Below are positions 36,371 to 45,564 of a DNA stretch of 64,000 bases, one piece after another. Both the position numbers and the translations under genes were made by a program. How positions within the stretch are numbered: position 1 is the first letter of the stretch; every line of letters starts with the position of its first letter. The stretch comes from Paenibacillus mucilaginosus 3016. GTDB taxonomy: Bacteria > Bacillota > Bacilli > Paenibacillales > NBRC-103111. The stretch is from contig NC_016935.1 of NCBI RefSeq assembly GCF_000250655.1, positions 7,768,001 to 7,832,000 of the forward strand, in the 5' to 3' direction. The notes under the pieces were generated by a model. That model was not told the origin of the DNA and ran no database searches. It saw only the letters and a list, made by a program, of their open reading frames with translations.

Positions 36371-36412
36371 CAAACGGCCTTCCGGGAGAAACACCGGCAG
36401 GCCGTTTTGTTT
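36371..36412 (+). terminator. Terminator downstream of the LLM oxidoreductase
   Basis: AAACGGCCT..CCGG pairs with CCGG..AGGCCGTTTT, followed by GTTTTC. Between the gene end (36150) and this hairpin I see only a GCCGGCAAT/ATTGCCGGC inverted repeat (36154-36184) and no gene. Confidence 0.65.
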
Positions 36413-36464
36413 TCTTCCGCATTCCATGCAGCCCTCGGCCGCGAGATGCAGAGCATGAACAGCG

Positions 36465-36553
36465 CTGTCGGCTTACTTCCTGGCCGGCTCACGCTGGCTC
36501 CTGTACGGACTGCGGACACCCGCACTCTCGCGCATCTTTGCCTCAGGCAGCCG
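36465..36553 (-). repeat. Decayed tandem copy of the aldo/keto reductase 3' end
   Basis: This stretch resembles 36576-36664, the 3' end of the neighbouring reductase gene, at an offset of 111 bp. On the minus strand it still reads LPEAKMRE and ends REPARK-stop, against LPEAKMREIRERW and REPAWAGLK-stop in the real gene. It is a diverged partial duplication with no start of its own. Confidence 0.7.
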
Positions 36554-36583
36554 TCCAGCCTCTATCCCGGCACTGCTGCCGGC

Positions 36584-37483
36584 TTACTTCAAGCCTGCCC
36601 ATGCCGGCTCCCGCACGGACTGCCAGCGCTCCCGGATCTCGCGCATCTTTGCCTCGGGCAGCGGGCCTCGGGCCGCCATCTCGACATTGCTGCGCAGATG
36701 CTCTTCCTTTGTCGTACCGACAATGGCCGTATGCACGCCCGGTACCGACAGGGTAAAGCGCAGCGCCGTCTCGAGAATCTCCTCGGACGATTGCTCAAGG
36801 AACGGGTAGTTCAGCTTGTCCAGCCGCTCCCTGTACTCATCCGGGTTGTTCGGCTCATCTTTGCCGCGGCTCCAGGCGACATTGGCCACAGGGCGCTTGG
36901 CTATGACGCCAAGCCCGTCACGTGCCGCACGTCCCAGCGTCATCTCGATCGCCTCCTGATCCGCGAAGTTTACGGTCGTCTCGATTGCGTCGAAGAGCCC
37001 CAGCTCCAGCGCATACAGCATATCCGTGCTGTCGCCGCTGTAGCCGATATAGCGGACGAGTCCGTCGCGCTTCAGCTTTTTGACCTCCTCCACAAGCCCT
37101 CCCTGACGCAGCACCGCCTCCGTACAGCTGTGGATCAGAATCAGGTCCAGATAATCCGTCTGCAGCCGCTTCAAGCTCCGCTCCACACTGGGCCGGACAT
37201 TCCTCGGGTCCCAATCCGGGTACTCCAGGCCGACCGAGGTGCCTTCGCCGCATTTGCTGAACAGGTAATAATCCTGCCGCCGGTCAGAGACGGCTTGTCC
37301 GATCAGCTCCTCGCTGCTCAAATAGCTCGCCGACGTATCAATCACATTGATGCCCAGCTCCAAAGCCGTGTTGAGCAGCTTCTTCGCCTGATCCAGCGGC
37401 GTATCCTCCAGCCCGATCATCGCTCCGCCAAAACCAAGCACCGACACTTTCATATCCGTTCTGCCGAATGTTCGCTGTTCCAT
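36584..37483 (-). CDS. Aldo/keto reductase family oxidoreductase
   Basis: 299 aa from the ATG at 37483 (GGAGGTGG upstream). The catalytic set is seen: Asp and Tyr in NVIDTSASY, Lys in LFSKCGEG, His in LILIHSC; NADPH-binding text IVGTTKEEHLRSNVE lies near the C-terminus. This is the AKR subtype with a long loop after the lysine. Substrate unknown. No operon partners on the same strand. Confidence 0.92.
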   Translation of the reverse strand: MEQRTFGRTDMKVSVLGFGGAMIGLEDTPLDQAKKLLNTALELGINVIDTSASYLSSEELIGQAVSDRRQDYYLFSKCGEGTSVGLEYPDWDPRNVRPSVERSLKRLQTDYLDLILIHSCTEAVLRQGGLVEEVKKLKRDGLVRYIGYSGDSTDMLYALELGLFDAIETTVNFADQEAIEMTLGRAARDGLGVIAKRPVANVAWSRGKDEPNNPDEYRERLDKLNYPFLEQSSEEILETALRFTLSVPGVHTAIVGTTKEEHLRSNVEMAARGPLPEAKMREIRERWQSVREPAWAGLK

Positions 37484-37746
37484 CGTTTCCACCTCCACAG
37501 GGTTTCAGTATTTATTACCCTCTACAAGGCCTGGCAAACGTTTCCTTTTTCTCTTTCCCATCGTCTATTATGTACCTGCTACCGATTCGCCGCTCCCATG
37601 AGGTGAGAAATGGCTCTATGCCGCGCCAGCCTTCCTCTGCCCTCCATCTTCACCGTCGCAGACCACTGCCGCATGTTTGCTGCTGGAGATTCTCCTCTGC
37701 CGCCCAGGTTCTGGTTTTCCACTTTTTATTTGGAGGTGTTACGGTG

Positions 37747-38040
37747 ATGCTGACCCTGTTCACTTGGCCGCTGGTCATTTTATCCGTCCCGCTGGCCCTG
37801 ATCGGTCTCATCCTGCGCTCCCCTGCCCTGCTGTATGCCGCCGCTCTATGCATTGTCCCCACCTTTCTTTATTTGGCCATGACGCCGCGGTTCCTCGGCT
37901 GGGGACTGCTGTTCCCCTTCGGTTATACAGGTGCGGGCTGGCTGCTGATGCGAAAAGCACCGCTCTGGGCCTCTTCGCTGCCCGTTCTTCCGGTCTGCTG
38001 CCTGTTCGGCTGGCTTGGGTATATCATCTGGCAGCAATAA
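37747..38040 (+). CDS. Small integral membrane protein, 97 aa
   Basis: ATG at 37747 with GGAGGTG at 8-nt spacing. Three to four hydrophobic helices (WPLVILSVPLALIGLIL, ALLYAAALCIVPTFLYLAM, SLPVLPVCCLFGWLGYIIW). No recognisable family. The frame is open further upstream, but that part is low-quality protein sequence. Confidence 0.65.
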   Translation: MLTLFTWPLVILSVPLALIGLILRSPALLYAAALCIVPTFLYLAMTPRFLGWGLLFPFGYTGAGWLLMRKAPLWASSLPVLPVCCLFGWLGYIIWQQ

Positions 38041-38194
38041 TGGAACACTCCACGTTCTGCACAAAAAGGGTATAACCAATCTCCCCCATGACCTTTCCGC
38101 CTGCCCGTGGTAAGATGGAAACATTGGTAATTCCATCCATATCCATTCATCATTCTTATGATCCCCATCCCAATACCGAGGTGAATCTGAATCC

Positions 38195-39208
38195 ATGAAG
38201 TATTCGATCCGCAGGCTGCGTCTTCCCCAGGATTATCCGGCTATCGCCGAGCTGCTCGGCCATGCTTTCTCTGAACCGACCACAGCGGAGAACCTTGCAC
38301 TGGAAGATTCCAAAATCCCCGCCCACGGCAATCTGAGCCGGGACGACCAGGGCCGGCTGACCGGCCACGACCGCTACCGTCTCGTCGCCGTCGACGACCA
38401 GGATGTGCCTGTCGCTTACGGCATCTCTTGGCGCGCCCCGTGGACAGCTCCCGGTGAGCTCAACAATCTGCTCATCGTCTCCCCGGACTACCGCCGCCAA
38501 GGAGCCGGCCAGGAGCTCTACGGCCGGTTCGAGCAGTGGGCCTACGAGGTCGGCGCCTCCAAGATCAATTACGAAATCCGTGAGCAGAGTGAGGACTCGC
38601 TGCGGTTCGCCCTGGCCCGGCATTATGAGATCGAACGGCATTCGTTCGAATCGGTGCTGGAGCTTCCGGGCTTTGACCTGGAGCGGCACCTTCCCGCCCT
38701 GCAGCGCCTGACGGATCAAGGCCTGAAGGTCGTTACCCTGGCGGATCTTCCGGGCGAGGAAGCCGAAGCCCGGCTCTACGAGCTGTACCGGGAGACCGCC
38801 TTCGATATCCCCGGGTTCAGCGGGGATTATTTCAGCCGCAGCGAATGGCGCAAATGGACGCTCGACCTGCCTGGCGCAAGCCCTGCACAGGTCTTTATTG
38901 CTCTGGACGGCGAGATGTTCGCCGGAGTGGCGAGCCTGGTTCATTTTGAAGCCACCTCGAGCATGTATCACGAGTATACGGCCGTCCGCCGCGCTTACCG
39001 CGGGAAGGGCATCGCCCTGGCGCTGAAGATCCGCACGATCCAGCATGCCCTGGAACGCGGAGCGGCCTATATGCGCACCCATAACGATTCGTTGAACGCC
39101 CCGATGCTGCGGATCAACCGGGACCGGCTCGGTTTTGTCGCGGTGCCCGGGATGTACAAGGTCGTCAAGCGGCTGCCGCAGGGTGCGCAGACCCCTGCCT
39201 CCGTATGA
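38195..39208 (+). CDS. Tandem GNAT acetyltransferase domains
   Basis: 337 aa. Two GNAT folds: the first with acetyl-CoA loop text LIVSPDYRRQGAGQELYGRF near residue 95, the second with YTAVRRAYRGKGIALALKIR near residue 270, followed by a typical NxxM and GF strand (INRDRLGFVAV). Two-domain GNATs of this size resemble mycothiol synthase-like and antibiotic-modifying acetyltransferases; the substrate is unknown. GAGGTGA precedes the ATG. Confidence 0.9.
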   Translation: MKYSIRRLRLPQDYPAIAELLGHAFSEPTTAENLALEDSKIPAHGNLSRDDQGRLTGHDRYRLVAVDDQDVPVAYGISWRAPWTAPGELNNLLIVSPDYRRQGAGQELYGRFEQWAYEVGASKINYEIREQSEDSLRFALARHYEIERHSFESVLELPGFDLERHLPALQRLTDQGLKVVTLADLPGEEAEARLYELYRETAFDIPGFSGDYFSRSEWRKWTLDLPGASPAQVFIALDGEMFAGVASLVHFEATSSMYHEYTAVRRAYRGKGIALALKIRTIQHALERGAAYMRTHNDSLNAPMLRINRDRLGFVAVPGMYKVVKRLPQGAQTPASV

Positions 39209-39212
39209 CAAA

Positions 39213-39241
39213 CACCCCCGGGGAAACTTTCTCCGGGGGTG
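39213..39241. terminator. Hairpin between the GNAT gene and the 39287 gene
   Basis: CACCCCCGG and CCGGGGGTG form a 9-bp stem. A short TTTG follows only on the minus strand, so it fits better as the terminator of the minus-strand gene. Confidence 0.5.
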
Positions 39242-39286
39242 CCGCCGTATGGCCTGAACCTTGTCGTGATCATCAGACGTTATCGC

Positions 39287-39694
39287 TTACTCCTCGCCCT
39301 CTTCGCTGCACGTGACGTTCGTAAACCGGTTCAGCGGGAAGATCGTAGGAACGCTGCGCCCGGGAACCTGAATGAATTCCACGAAGCCCCGTCCCACGCA
39401 GATCAGCTTGCCGGTGAGGCTGCCGATGTCCTCAGCCGCAGCCACCACTTCGTACGGCAGCCGCTGGCTGGCCCTGCATCCGAGCACGATGTAGAACGAC
39501 GTATTGTAATCAAATACCCGGCTGCCTACCTTAAAGTTCCGGTGAGAAACGCAGGTCAGCACCCCAACGGTACGTGTCAGCTTGGGGAAGCCGGGGGAAT
39601 ACACGGTGACCTTCTTTCCCAGTAACAGACGAAGCCTCTGCTGCAAAGTGATCGGGCGCGGCTTCGGACAACCCTGCCTGTTCTTTGTCGGCAT
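39287..39694 (-). CDS. Hypothetical protein, 135 aa
   Basis: ATG at 39694 with AAAGGAGA at 7-nt spacing. A basic N-terminus (MPTKNRQGCPKPRPITLQQR) is followed by a beta-rich core (KKVTVYSPGFPKLTRTVGVL, NFKVGSRVFDYNTSFYIVLG) that reads like a small SH3/Sm-like barrel, and an acidic end (CSEEGEE). No family recognised; spore-related or RNA-binding roles would be guesses. Confidence 0.65.
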   Translation of the reverse strand: MPTKNRQGCPKPRPITLQQRLRLLLGKKVTVYSPGFPKLTRTVGVLTCVSHRNFKVGSRVFDYNTSFYIVLGCRASQRLPYEVVAAAEDIGSLTGKLICVGRGFVEFIQVPGRSVPTIFPLNRFTNVTCSEEGEE

Positions 39695-40683
39695 ATCGCA
39701 TTCTCCTTTGCTGGTAATTGTCGGTACACGATAGTGTATGCCAAGCCGCCCGATTCCGTATGGGGAGCCGCCGGGAAGCCCGCACCCAATCTGCACTGAA
39801 GCCTCTGGACGGAACGGAGTGCAGGCGCGCTGCCCGGCAGCGTCTTCGGCAATGAGGGGCCTTGGTCCTAACTGCACCGCTGTCCAATGACCCCGGCATA
39901 CGCCTCCAGCTGCCCCGCTACGGCACCAGCCTTCAGGCGCCGCGATCCAATAACTGACACCTTCCAGGCTGAAATATCATACGATACGCCTCCCAACGTA
40001 CCGCAGGCATGCCAAACACCCCTGCCTGGCAGCAGAGGTATTTGTTCCCGCCGAGTCCGAGCAGCGTTCGGCCCAGGGCGGCTTGTATATGCGAAATTCT
40101 ATGTGCCCCTCCGGGAACGCTTCTAAAAATAACGGAACTCCAATGCCTTATCCGTTTATTTCCCGGTATTTCCCAAGATATAACGGAACTCAGATGCTTT
40201 ATTGGTCGGGAATCCACCGCCAGGCCCCCGGATCCGTCCAGATAGTCTCAGTTCCGCTATCTGTAAATCAGGCCTTTGGCTGGACTGGATAACGAATCTG
40301 AGTTCCGCTAAACAGCCACCCCGCTTCACGACTGGTGCGTTCTGTGTTCTTCCAGCGGAGTCTAACAGGCTGCAAGAACAAGTATACCTTCCCGGGCCTT
40401 GCAAAAGGATTTCAGTCAGTCGGCTCTTTTGCTAGCAGACCACCAGCGCCCAACCCAGCGGCACTTCAACCCGCCGCCCTTGAGCCAAAAGCCTCCAGCC
40501 GGTCTACTTTCAGCCCTCCAGTCCGCCAGCCCTCAGGCTTTCTCCCCTTAGCGCTGCGCTCTCTTCAGCCGTGGCCTTTTTCCTTTAGCTCTGACCTCCT
40601 TCTGCCTGCCAGCCCAGCCCGTGCCCTTCCGGCCCCGAAGCTCTTCCCGCCGCACCTGCCCTGCTTACGATCGTCCCTTACGC
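39695..40683. other. Long intergenic region without a convincing gene
   Basis: About 990 bp between two minus-strand genes. It contains repeat element A (40129-40311). The part from 40430 to 40680 is Pro/Ser-codon-like low-complexity sequence rich in CCAGCC and CCTTC on the plus strand; open frames there lack ribosome binding sites and overlap the alcohol dehydrogenase in reverse. I see no gene. Confidence 0.6.
40129..40311. repeat. Structured dispersed repeat, copy A
   Basis: Four related 23-bp units: forward ATAACGGAACTCCAATGCC.. at 40129 and ATAACGGAACTCAGATGCT.. at 40180, then inverted units at about 40242-40260 (shortened) and 40289-40311 (ATAACGAATCTGAGTTCCGC). Unit starts are 51, 62 and 47 bp apart. 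The forward units are joined by a linker with TTATTTCCCGGTATTTCCC. The element can fold on itself. A second copy with the same layout is at 45298-45483. Confidence 0.85.
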
Positions 40684-41844
40684 TTACAGCGACTTGCGGT
40701 AGATCGCCAGCACATCCTCACGGTCCAGCTTCTGGAAGTGGCCGAACGGCCCGTACACCATCGCCTTGTCGGCCATCTCCTCGAGACGGTCGTCGCCGAT
40801 CTCGTAATCCGCGAGGCGGCTCGGAGCGCCGATGGAGGTCCAGAACGCGCGCAGCGCCGCGATGCCTTCGAGCGCCGTCTCTCGGTCGGATTTGCCGGAC
40901 GGATCCACGCCGAAGACGTTGACCGCCATCTGCTTGAACCGGCCCACGCCGCTGTCCAGCACGTGCTCCATCCAATTCGGGAACAGGATGGCGAGGCCGC
41001 CGCCGTGCGGGATGTCGTACACCGCGCTGACCGCGTGCTCGATATTATGCGTCGCCCAGTCACCGCGGACGCCCATGGCGAGTACGCCGTTCAGGGCCAT
41101 CGTGCCGCTGTAGAGGATCGTCTCGCGGTGCTCGAAGCTCGACAGATCCTGAAGCAGCTTCGGCGCCGTATCGATCACCGTGCGCAGGATCGTCTCGCAG
41201 AAGCCGTCCTGTACCAAGCTGTTGCCCGTGTGGTTGAAGTACGTCTCGAACACGTGCGACATGATATCGACCATGCCGTACACCGTCTGGTCTCTAGGCA
41301 CGGAGAAGGTGAACTCCGGATCGAGGATCGAGAACCGCGGGAAGGCATGCGGGGAGCCCCAGCCGAACTTCTCCTTCGTCTCCCAGTTCGTGATGACCGA
41401 GCCCGAATTCATCTCGGAGCCGGTCGCGGCCAGCGTGAGCACGGTGCCGAACGGCAGCGCATCGTGAGCCGCGGCCTTGCGGGTGATGATCTCCCACACG
41501 TCACCCTCGTACTTCGCCCCTACCGCGATCGCCTTGGTGCAGTCGATGACGCTCCCTCCGCCTACCGCGAGGATGAAGCTCACGCCCTCATTGCGGCAGA
41601 TCTCCACGCCCCGGTGCACCGTGGTCAGCCGCGGATTCGGCTCTACACCGCTCAGCTCGTGCACCTTCGCCCCCAGCTCCTTCAGGTGCCCGAGGACGCC
41701 ATCGTACAGGCCGCCCCGCTTGATGCTGCCTCCGCCATAGACGAGCAGCACCGTGCTGCCCTGCGGCACCTGCGTGCGAAGCTGCTCCAGCGTGCCTTTG
41801 CCGAAGATCAGCTTCGTCGGATTGTGGAATGTGAATGTATTCAT
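40684..41844 (-). CDS. Iron-containing alcohol dehydrogenase (butanol dehydrogenase type)
   Basis: 386 aa from the ATG at 41844 (AGGAGAGAAG upstream). Starts [17 protein letters not shown]; the NAD(P) site [15 protein letters not shown] and the metal site residues in [12 protein letters not shown] and [20 protein letters not shown] match YugJ/YugK/BdhA-type enzymes that reduce aldehydes with NAD(P)H and Fe2+ or Zn2+. Monocistronic. Confidence 0.95.
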   Translation of the reverse strand: MNTFTFHNPTKLIFGKGTLEQLRTQVPQGSTVLLVYGGGSIKRGGLYDGVLGHLKELGAKVHELSGVEPNPRLTTVHRGVEICRNEGVSFILAVGGGSVIDCTKAIAVGAKYEGDVWEIITRKAAAHDALPFGTVLTLAATGSEMNSGSVITNWETKEKFGWGSPHAFPRFSILDPEFTFSVPRDQTVYGMVDIMSHVFETYFNHTGNSLVQDGFCETILRTVIDTAPKLLQDLSSFEHRETILYSGTMALNGVLAMGVRGDWATHNIEHAVSAVYDIPHGGGLAILFPNWMEHVLDSGVGRFKQMAVNVFGVDPSGKSDRETALEGIAALRAFWTSIGAPSRLADYEIGDDRLEEMADKAMVYGPFGHFQKLDREDVLAIYRKSL

Positions 41845-41925
41845 GATCTTCTCTCCTATCCTTATCATCATTGACTCTTCTCAAAAAACGGACCCCTGTA
41901 CCATTACCCGAATCCGCCCATAATA

Positions 41926-43284
41926 TTACAGTCCGTACTTCCGCAGCACGTCCTCGGTCAGTCCTTCGCCGCCGTAAGAGTCGAGCGGGGAAATCTCGAC
42001 CTCCCGTCCTTCCAGCCGGGATGGCTGAACCCCTGCTTCCAGCAGCCAGCGCTGATGCAGCGCAAGCACGAGCTCCCGGGCCGTGGCCGGACTGTCGGCT
42101 CCTTCCTTGTTCTTCACCGGGGCGAACTCCCGCTCCCGGTCCATCCGCAGCACCGTCATCTCCTCCATAAGAAGGAAGAAGTCAAAAATAAACCGTTCGA
42201 ACTTGTACGCATTGGGCTCCTGCGGGGTGAAAGGCTCTCCGGCGCTATCCAGCGTCCGGATCTTTTTGTGGGCCGCATGGTAGGGCAGGTCCGTCTCCGC
42301 ATGGGCTTCGATGAAATCCGTACGGAACAGGTGGATCGAGATATTCCCGAGCCCATACACATACCGGCTCCGGCTGTCCCGTTCGTACATCAGCTCAGGC
42401 GGCACATCCGTATACTCGACGACGGCCGGACGGCCGTTCCTGCGGCAGAGAATGCCCACCTTTTCCTCCGGGTACGCCTTCTCCACAACCTTGGTCGCCA
42501 CAGGGTGGTTGAAGTGCGCGGCCACGCCGACGAACGCCGGGTCCGCGATCGCGATCAGCGCATTGTCCACGTTATAGTAAAAGAGCCACTCCACCCCGCG
42601 GCGCTTCAGGTCGGCCAGTGCCCCCTGATGCTTCATGGAGGCGAACACCTCCCCGTTGCCGCTCGGCGCCAGAGACACTTCGCCCTTGGCCGCCAGCAGG
42701 ACCCGTCCGTGCTCGTCAAGTGCGGGCATCACCCCCTGCTCGAAGAAAAAGATGTGCTCCTTCGGATAGCCGAAATGGCCGTGCTCCTCGAAGAAGCCGG
42801 TCGTCGCCCCGTGATTCTCCGGGCTCGTCATGATGTACCACGGCACCGTCCGCCCCGAGAGAGCCGACAGCCTCAGCAGACGTTCCGCCTGCAGCTGGAA
42901 CAGCGATTTGCCGGACGGCAGGCCGATGTCGTAGGTACCCTTGGGCCCTTCGTGACCGAGCCGGCTGCCCTGGCCCCCGGCCACCACAAGCGCCCCGACC
43001 TTCCCTTGGCGCAGCAGCTCCCAGCCGGCCTCCTCGAACCGCCCCCGCTCCGCGTCACTGTAGTCAACCCAGTGCACAGCCCGGATGGGCTCCATCGTCC
43101 CCGTCAGCTCCTGAGGCTGCCCCACCTTTCCGAACAGCCGGGCCATCCGCCCAAAATCCAGTGCGGCGACCTGCTCCAGCAGCCGGCTCTGCGCCTGCCG
43201 CGGCAGTTCTTCATAATACCGGAGCAGATGCTCCTGCCCGTAGGCCTTGGTCCGCTCCAGAAGCTCCCCGTAGCTTGCGCTCAT
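41926..43284 (-). CDS. UDP-sugar pyrophosphorylase (UDPGP/AGX family)
   Basis: 452 aa. The nucleotide-binding signature LVVAGGQGSRLGHEGPKGTY and the VEWLFYYNVDNALI and KVVEKAYPEEKVGIL segments match the eukaryotic-like UDPGP family (UDP-HexNAc pyrophosphorylase). It likely makes a UDP-sugar from UTP and a sugar-1-phosphate for envelope glycans; the sugar is not decidable by eye. Its ATG overlaps the stop of the upstream GNAT gene (ATGA), so the two are coupled. Confidence 0.93.
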   Translation of the reverse strand: MSASYGELLERTKAYGQEHLLRYYEELPRQAQSRLLEQVAALDFGRMARLFGKVGQPQELTGTMEPIRAVHWVDYSDAERGRFEEAGWELLRQGKVGALVVAGGQGSRLGHEGPKGTYDIGLPSGKSLFQLQAERLLRLSALSGRTVPWYIMTSPENHGATTGFFEEHGHFGYPKEHIFFFEQGVMPALDEHGRVLLAAKGEVSLAPSGNGEVFASMKHQGALADLKRRGVEWLFYYNVDNALIAIADPAFVGVAAHFNHPVATKVVEKAYPEEKVGILCRRNGRPAVVEYTDVPPELMYERDSRSRYVYGLGNISIHLFRTDFIEAHAETDLPYHAAHKKIRTLDSAGEPFTPQEPNAYKFERFIFDFFLLMEEMTVLRMDREREFAPVKNKEGADSPATARELVLALHQRWLLEAGVQPSRLEGREVEISPLDSYGGEGLTEDVLRKYGL

Positions 43285-43850
43285 TCTCTTTCCCCCTTAG
43301 GTACCCGGTAAGCCCTGGCGTGAAAACCGCCCATCTGCCGGAACAGGCTCGCCCCGTCCCGCTGCAGCAGCTTAGCCGAAGAATCGAAAGCATACACCAT
43401 CGCCTGAAACGGCTCCGGCACCCAAATATATTGATGGACATAGTCCCGGACAAGCTGAAATCCATTCTTTTCCCAAAAAGAGGCGCGCCTGCGGTTCACG
43501 GCGTTCTCTTCGCATTCGATCTCGATGACGATCCCCTCGAGTCCCTGCGCCTGTCCCCATGCCTTGAGCGCATCCAGGAACCTCCGGCCCATCCCTTGGC
43601 TTCGTACCGCCTCCGCCACCGCGATGTAATCGATCAGCAGCGCCCGGATCTCCTCCAGCCTGCCGGTCAGCGCCATGGCGGCCACTTCTCCCTCATCCAC
43701 ACCGGCATGAAGGTAGCCTCCGCCCCGTTCGACGGCATTGCGGATTACCCTTACCGGCTTGCGGCAGTGCGGGGGAAAGCCTTCGTGATAGACGGGTTCC
43801 ATCCGCTCCCACAGGACCGGGTCCCATTCACTTTTGGTTATCAATTCCAT
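43281..43850 (-). CDS. GNAT family N-acetyltransferase
   Basis: 189 aa from the ATG at 43850 (GGGGAGG, 8 nt). Acetyl-CoA motif IAVAEAVRSQGMGRRFLDAL and the later FWEKNGFQLV strand are typical. It is translationally coupled to the UDP-sugar pyrophosphorylase gene, which suggests a joint role in amino-sugar or glycan metabolism, but that is inference. Confidence 0.88.
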   Translation of the reverse strand: MELITKSEWDPVLWERMEPVYHEGFPPHCRKPVRVIRNAVERGGGYLHAGVDEGEVAAMALTGRLEEIRALLIDYIAVAEAVRSQGMGRRFLDALKAWGQAQGLEGIVIEIECEENAVNRRRASFWEKNGFQLVRDYVHQYIWVPEPFQAMVYAFDSSAKLLQRDGASLFRQMGGFHARAYRVPKGERE

Positions 43851-44129
43851 GTGCCGTCCCTCCCCTGTCATCATAACAGAAAGGCCCCGGCGAACCCAAA
43901 CCGAGCCGCGGCCCTGCGGACCAGAGTGCCGCCACACCGGTCGGCATCAGCCATGCCCCTTTTCGCATACGGCGTCGCTCCCCACACCCTCCTCCGTCAG
44001 CCCACTTTCCGCTGCCTTTTTCCCTCCGGCTTGACCGGCATGCCGGACTTGTAATACGCTGTACAACGGACTCCAATCCGCCCGGACTCCATCTTCATCC
44101 ATTCTTCATGAAACTTTCATGATCGGGTC

Positions 44130-44158
44130 ATGACGCTAAAGACCCCTCTCGGTATAAT
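44130..44158 (+). promoter_or_regulatory. Promoter of trxB
   Basis: ATGACG (44130-44135), 17 bp, TATAAT (44153-44158). The rest of the 385-bp intergenic region (43851-44235) shows no gene. Confidence 0.65.
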
Positions 44159-44235
44159 GAAAATACATTCCGTTTTTTTCAAAAACGCAGCCGCAGAACC
44201 ACATAAAAAAACAAGTATCACTAGGAGGAAACCAT

Positions 44236-45189
44236 ATGTATAAATCCATCGTTATCGGCACAGGCCCATCCGGTCTGACCGCCGCCATCTACCTGGCCCG
44301 CGCCAACCTGAGCCCGCTTGTCATCGAAGGACCGGAGCCGGGCGGCCAGCTCACCACGACGACTGAAGTCGAGAACTTCCCGGGCTTCCCGGACGGCATC
44401 ATGGGCCCTGAGCTCATGGCCAACATGCGCAAGCAGGCCGAGCGTTTTGGCGCCGAGTTCAAGACCGGCTGGGTGAACTCCGTGGACATGTCCCAGCGTC
44501 CGTTCAAGCTCCAAGTGGAAGGCATCGGCGAGCTCGTCTCCGAGACGATCATCATCTCCACCGGCGCTTCCGCGAAGCTGCTCGGCATCACCAACGAGAA
44601 GGAAAGCATCGGACGCGGCGTGTCCACCTGCGCAACCTGTGACGGTTTCTTCTTCCGCAACAAAAAGATCCTCGTGGTCGGCGGCGGCGACTCCGCTATG
44701 GAAGAGGCGGACTTCCTGACCCGCTTCGCATCCGAAGTAACGCTGGTCAACCGCCGTACGGAGCTCCGCGCTTCAAAGATCATGCAGGACCGTGCGCGCA
44801 AGAACCCGAAGATCTCCTGGGCGCTCAACAAGACGCCGCTTGAAGTCATCTCCGGCGACAGAGGCGTAACGGGCCTGAAGGTGAAGAACAACGAAAACGG
44901 TGCGGAAGAGATCCTCGAGACGGACGGTATCTTCGTAGCCATCGGCCACACGCCGAACACCGGATTCCTGAACGGCCAGATCAAGACCGACGAGATCGGC
45001 TACATTCAGGTGACACCGGGCACCACCATGACGAACGTCCCTGGCGTATTCGCCTGCGGCGACGTGCAGGACAGCAAGTACCGCCAGGCGATCACCGCAG
45101 CGGGCAGCGGCTGCATGGCGGCACTCGAGTGCGAGAAGTTCCTCGAAGGCCACATGGTGCACGACTGGAGCCAGACGCTGAACGCGTAA
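44236..45189 (+). CDS. trxB: Thioredoxin reductase
   Basis: 317 aa. FAD site IGTGPSGLTAAIYLARA, redox-active STCATCDGFFFR with the CATC dithiol, NADPH site VVGGGDSAMEEADFL and C-terminal FAD motif GVFACGDVQDSKYRQA are all present. Reduces thioredoxin with NADPH. AGGAGGAA precedes the ATG. Monocistronic with a strong terminator. Confidence 0.97.
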   Translation: MYKSIVIGTGPSGLTAAIYLARANLSPLVIEGPEPGGQLTTTTEVENFPGFPDGIMGPELMANMRKQAERFGAEFKTGWVNSVDMSQRPFKLQVEGIGELVSETIIISTGASAKLLGITNEKESIGRGVSTCATCDGFFFRNKKILVVGGGDSAMEEADFLTRFASEVTLVNRRTELRASKIMQDRARKNPKISWALNKTPLEVISGDRGVTGLKVKNNENGAEEILETDGIFVAIGHTPNTGFLNGQIKTDEIGYIQVTPGTTMTNVPGVFACGDVQDSKYRQAITAAGSGCMAALECEKFLEGHMVHDWSQTLNA

Positions 45190-45220
45190 CTTACGCGGTG
45201 AAGCTTCCCATAGATTTGCG

Positions 45221-45250
45221 AAAAGAGACTGCCCCGCGGCAGTCTCTTTT
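45221..45250 (+). terminator. Terminator of trxB
   Basis: AAAAGAGACTGC and GCAGTCTCTTTT form a perfect 12-bp stem around CCCGCG. Confidence 0.9.
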
Positions 45251-45297
45251 CGTTGTTCTTCCCGCGCAGTTCAAACGCGGTAACATGCATATATGAA

Positions 45298-45483
45298 ATA
45301 ACGGAACCAGAATGCGCTATTAGGGTATTTCCCGTCATTTCCCAGAGAATAACGGAAGTACGATATCTTATTAGCCCCCTGCTCTCCGAAAAGCGCCTCA
45401 TTCCCACAAATAACGAACCTCAGTTCCTCTATTCTCAGAACAGCCCTATGGGTGAAGAACATAACGAATCTGAGTTCCGCTAT
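45298..45483. repeat. Structured dispersed repeat, copy B
   Basis: Units at 45298-45320 (ATAACGGAACCAGAATGCGC..), 45349-45371 (ATAACGGAAGTACGATATCT..), then inverted at 45410-45432 (ATAACGAACCTCAGTTCCTC..) and 45461-45483 (ATAACGAATCTGAGTTCCGC..). Unit starts are 51, 61 and 51 bp apart, the same layout as copy A. The first linker has GGTATTTCCCGTCATTTCCC. Flanked by two near-identical terminator hairpins. Confidence 0.88.
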
Positions 45484-45537
45484 TTCTCTTATTACCCTGA
45501 AACGGCGTTCAACTGTGCCGCCGCAGCTGCTCCAGCA

Positions 45538-45564
45538 AAGAGACTGCTCCGCGGCAGTCTCTTT
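45538..45564. repeat. Second copy of the trxB terminator hairpin
   Basis: AAAGAGACTGC-TCCGCG-GCAGTCTCTTT repeats the trxB terminator (45221-45250) with one change in the loop; following text GTCGTTCTTCCTGCC matches CGTTGTTCTTCCCGC after the first copy. The two copies bracket repeat element B. From here to 45913 I see no gene. Confidence 0.85.

Noticed and set aside
36151-36440. Possible small gene or ncRNA after the LLM oxidoreductase
   Set aside because: Minus-strand frame 36159-36422 lacks a ribosome binding site and overlaps a terminator; only an inverted repeat is visible.
40335-40922. Plus-strand Pro/Ser-rich frame
   Set aside because: Low-complexity text, no ribosome binding site, and its second half is antisense to the alcohol dehydrogenase.
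40129-45483. CRISPR array interpretation of the repeated 23-bp units
   Set aside because: Only four units per locus, in mixed orientation, with related rather than unique linkers and no cas genes.
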